The notes below the pieces were generated by a model. The model saw nothing but the letters and a program-made list of their open reading frames with translations, was not told the DNA's origin and did no database searches. Both the position numbers and the translations under genes were made by a program. Of a stretch of DNA of 7,239 nt, positions 5,266 through 7,239 are shown one piece after another; positions within the stretch are counted from its first letter, which is position 1; each line of letters begins with the position of its first letter. This DNA comes from an uncultured Lysobacteraceae bacterium (lineage in GTDB: Bacteria > Pseudomonadota > Gammaproteobacteria > Xanthomonadales > Rhodanobacteraceae). The stretch spans positions 1-7,239 of the forward strand of contig CAMLSI010000269.1 in NCBI GenBank assembly GCA_946482585.1, in the 5' to 3' direction.

Positions 5266-6333
5266 ATGCAGAAACTGTATGCAGGTTTTGCCGTGCTCGT
5301 GTTGGGGATGGGAGGAATGACGGCGGCCAATGCCGCGGGGCTGGAACTCAGAATCGACCGGCCGTCACAAAAGGAATTCGGCAGCGGCAAGATCGTATAT
5401 AGCCTGAGCAACACCACGGCGACGCCGGTTCAGGTCTTGCGCTGGCAGACGCCGATCGACGGCGTCAGCAACGACCTGTTCAGCGTCACGCAGAACGGCG
5501 AACCCGTCGCCTACCTCGGCCGCATGGTCAAGCGCGCGACCCCGACCGACAAGGACTACGTCGAACTCGCACCGGGCCAGAGCATTACCGTCGACGTCGA
5601 TCTCAGCGCGTACTACGACATGCGCAAGGGCGGCCAATTCACGGTGCGCTACGAGCGCAGCGCGAGCGATGTGATCCGTGCGGCCGCCGACGCCAGGCGC
5701 GGCGGCGTGCAGGGCGGCGCGCTCGAATTCGATCGCGTCGGCGGCGACAGCGTCACGATCTTCGCCGACGCCGCACCCGATGCGCTCGACGAAACCGACA
5801 AGGCCGTCGTCGGCATTCTCGCGGCGACCAACAGCTTCGTCGGCTGCAGCACGACGCGCAAGAACCAGATCGCGACCGCCCGCACGTCGGCGACCAGCTA
5901 TGCGAACAACTCGCGCAACTATCTGACCGCGGGCACGCAGGGCAGCCGCTACACCTGGTGGTTCGGCACCTACAACAGCTCGCGCTATTCCACGGTGCGT
6001 ACGCACTTCAACAACATCTACAGCGCGCTGTCGTCGCAGCCGTTCACGTTCGACTGCACCTGCACGGACGACTACTACGCCTACGTGTACCCGAACCAGC
6101 CGTACCGCGTGTATCTCTGCAATGCGTTCTGGTCGGCACCGAACACAGGCACCGACTCGCGCGCCGGCACCATCGTCCACGAAACCAGTCACTTCACCGT
6201 GATGGGCGGCACCGACGACTGGGCCTACGGCCAGAGCGCCGCGCACAGTCTCGCCGTCAGCAACCCCTCGCGTGCGGTCGACAACGCCGACAGTCACGAG
6301 TACTTCGCGGAAAACACGCCGGCTCGCAATTGA
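5266..6333 (+). CDS. Secreted M35-family (aspzincin) metalloendopeptidase, peptidyl-Lys metalloendopeptidase-like
   Basis: A 355-residue preproenzyme. Residues 1-24 are a Sec signal peptide ending in the AxA-like TAANAA. Residues about 25-185 form a strand-rich propeptide. The catalytic domain covers about 189-355, close to the 167-residue mature Grifola frondosa enzyme (GfMEP). Zinc ligands are H305 and H309 of HETSH plus D318 of the aspzincin motif GTDDWAYG; E306 is the catalytic base and Y321 the transition-state tyrosine. C194, C264, C266 and C285 match the two GfMEP disulfides. D342 and E345 in NADSHEYFAEN match, from memory, the Asp154/Glu157 pocket that selects Lys at P1', predicting cleavage before lysine. 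AsaP1 of Aeromonas has a comparable prepropeptide layout. ATG 5266 is chosen over upstream starts because GAGGA (5254-5258) and the signal peptide follow it. A monocistronic gene with its own terminator. Confidence 0.95.
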   Translation: MQKLYAGFAVLVLGMGGMTAANAAGLELRIDRPSQKEFGSGKIVYSLSNTTATPVQVLRWQTPIDGVSNDLFSVTQNGEPVAYLGRMVKRATPTDKDYVELAPGQSITVDVDLSAYYDMRKGGQFTVRYERSASDVIRAAADARRGGVQGGALEFDRVGGDSVTIFADAAPDALDETDKAVVGILAATNSFVGCSTTRKNQIATARTSATSYANNSRNYLTAGTQGSRYTWWFGTYNSSRYSTVRTHFNNIYSALSSQPFTFDCTCTDDYYAYVYPNQPYRVYLCNAFWSAPNTGTDSRAGTIVHETSHFTVMGGTDDWAYGQSAAHSLAVSNPSRAVDNADSHEYFAENTPARN

Positions 6334-6357
6334 GTATTTGCGTTTCGCCGTACATCG

Positions 6358-6387
6358 ACAGGGCCGGTTTCCGGCCCTGTTTTTTTT
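6358..6387 (+). terminator. Rho-independent terminator of the protease gene
   Basis: ACAGGGCCGG (6358-6367), loop TTT, and CCGGCCCTGT (6371-6380) form a perfect 10-bp stem. It is followed by a run of eight T (6380-6387), 24 bases after the protease stop. A textbook plus-strand terminator; the opposite strand lacks a U-tract, so it is not bidirectional. Confidence 0.93.
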
Positions 6388-6571
6388 GTGCGAGCTGCCG
6401 GCGCATTTGCAGGTGGATTGAATCGCTGGCGAGCCGTGTTCGCCGCGCCCGGTTTCGTGAGGACGACTCCCCTTCGAAGATTTCCGATGCCGCCGCCGGC
6501 GATGTCGGGCTTCGCCATCGGCTCGATCCAACTGCTGTCTGAGTCGTCGCGCGTCTGAACGCCGCCCCGAT
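6388..6571. other. Intergenic stretch with no recognised gene
   Basis: This 184-bp stretch lies between the protease terminator and the end of the convergent dioxygenase gene. Open frames crosses it on both strands, but these are extensions of frames shadowing the neighbouring genes and show no family resemblance. No second terminator for the minus-strand gene is evident. Confidence 0.5.
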
Positions 6572-7180
6572 TCAGCCCAGTTCTCGCCGCCGGAACCACC
6601 CCGCGATACTCAGTCGTTCGCGCGTCGACGGCAGCACTTCGTGTTCGATGTCGGCGGAGAGAAACAGCACGAGCGTGCCGCCGATCGGCGCGACGTCGTG
6701 CGGGCCGTCGGGCAAGTGCAATCGCAGTGCACCGCCGTCGTCGGCGTTCCAGTCGCGATTCAGGTACAGCACCGACGACAGCACGCGCGCGTCGCTGTCG
6801 CGGAATCGGTCGCGATGGCGCGCGTAGCCGGCACCGGGCGGATAGAGCGCGTAGTGCGCTTCGAGCGTTTCCATGCCCAGCAGCAGGCGGCGATTGAGTG
6901 CCTGGCGCAGCGCCTGCATCGCCGACCAGTAGGCCGCCTGCGCGGCGCTCGGCGCGGCGTCGTCGAACCAGCGCGTGCGGTCGCCGCGCAAGGTCGATGC
7001 GGTACGCACGGCGGTACGGCCGGTGGTCGCGTCGCCGAGCTCGCCCGCCGCGTCGCGCGCGCGACAGTCCGCGGCGAGCGCGGCGATCGCCGCGGGCGGC
7101 AGGAAATCCGGCCAGACATGCCAGCCGCGTTCGCCGAGCGCCGTCGCCGTCATGTCCCACGCATCGGTTTGCGGCATCAT
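6572..7180 (-). CDS. Prolyl-hydroxylase-like Fe(II)/2-oxoglutarate-dependent dioxygenase
   Basis: A 202-residue single-domain cytoplasmic oxygenase of the PHD/EGL-9/P4H type. Iron ligands are H122 and D124 in YARHRDRF and H180 in DIEHEVLPS. R189, nine residues after H180, matches the 2-oxoglutarate-binding arginine of human PHD2 (R383). The stretch LYPPGAGYARHRD followed by VLYLNRDWNADDGGALRL closely resembles PHD2 (YPGNGTGYVRHVD and YYLNKDWDA), with Y113 and Y139 at the matching active-site tyrosines. The known bacterial member, Pseudomonas PPHD, hydroxylates a proline in EF-Tu; whether this protein shares that target is inference. The start is uncertain: ATG 7180 and 7177 lack a clear ribosome-binding site, and ATG 7153, after a weak GGGA, is an alternative giving 193 residues. 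The gene is convergent with the protease gene. Confidence 0.9.
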   Translation of the reverse strand: MMPQTDAWDMTATALGERGWHVWPDFLPPAAIAALAADCRARDAAGELGDATTGRTAVRTASTLRGDRTRWFDDAAPSAAQAAYWSAMQALRQALNRRLLLGMETLEAHYALYPPGAGYARHRDRFRDSDARVLSSVLYLNRDWNADDGGALRLHLPDGPHDVAPIGGTLVLFLSADIEHEVLPSTRERLSIAGWFRRRELG

Positions 7181-7239
7181 TCGCGTTCGTGTCGTACCGG
7201 CCAGCCGGCGGCTCCCAACAATACCCGCCGTCGCGACGG
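7181..7239. other. Upstream region of the dioxygenase, cut by the window edge
   Basis: These 59 bases upstream of the minus-strand dioxygenase gene contain a -10-like TATTGT on the minus strand, but no recognisable -35, and a 12-bp palindrome CCGTCGCGACGG at 7228-7239 at the very edge. Too little sequence is available to call a promoter or another gene. Confidence 0.3.

Noticed and set aside
5365..6531. A 388-codon open frame antisense to the protease, running through its terminator
   Set aside because: Arg/Ala/Val-rich shadow translation with no domain; the sense strand has a signal peptide and a full catalytic site.
7228..7239. 12-bp palindrome CCGTCGCGACGG at the right edge
   Set aside because: Short G/C palindromes are common at this base composition, and the window ends on it, so no context can be judged.

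Overview
The window is GC-rich chromosomal DNA with dense coding and short intergenic gaps. The protein repertoire points to a gammaproteobacterium of the Xanthomonadales/Lysobacterales type. This is an inference from general resemblance of the cyclophilin, malate dehydrogenase and lipoprotein sequences, because there is no rRNA or other taxonomic marker. No insertion sequence, phage gene, tRNA, rRNA or CRISPR array is visible, so it reads as ordinary chromosome with one more accessory-looking gene, a secreted metalloprotease.

Layout, left to right. (1) 1-383, minus: the N-terminal part of a lipoprotein of unknown function that runs off the left edge. (2) 522-1046, plus: a cytoplasmic cyclophilin-type peptidyl-prolyl isomerase. 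It converges on (3) 1111-1371, minus: a small GlsB/YeaQ/YmgE-type membrane protein, with a perfect 14-bp hairpin terminator between them. (4) 1515-4144, plus: aminotransferase, membrane-anchored glutaredoxin and malate dehydrogenase, probably one operon. (5) 4271-4972, minus: aquaporin Z, convergent with malate dehydrogenase and sharing a perfect 17-bp bidirectional terminator with it. (6) 5266-6333, plus: a secreted M35 (aspzincin) metalloendopeptidase with signal peptide and propeptide, followed by a strong terminator. (7) 6572-7180, minus: a prolyl-hydroxylase-like Fe(II)/2-oxoglutarate dioxygenase.

How the genes fit together. The aminotransferase and malate dehydrogenase both use oxaloacetate, so their co-transcription makes metabolic sense (aspartate-oxaloacetate-malate). 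The glutaredoxin between them adds a redox element of unknown target, predicted to be tethered to the inner face of the cytoplasmic membrane. The other genes look like independent single-gene units.

The most notable gene is the protease. Its catalytic half aligns closely, from memory, with the fungal peptidyl-Lys metalloendopeptidase of Grifola frondosa, including the zinc ligands, the four cysteines and the two acidic residues of the lysine-recognising pocket. I do not see an undescribed multi-gene system. The best leads are the predicted Lys specificity of this protease, possible alternative hairpins over the malate dehydrogenase ribosome-binding site, and a possible EF-Tu-hydroxylase-like dioxygenase.
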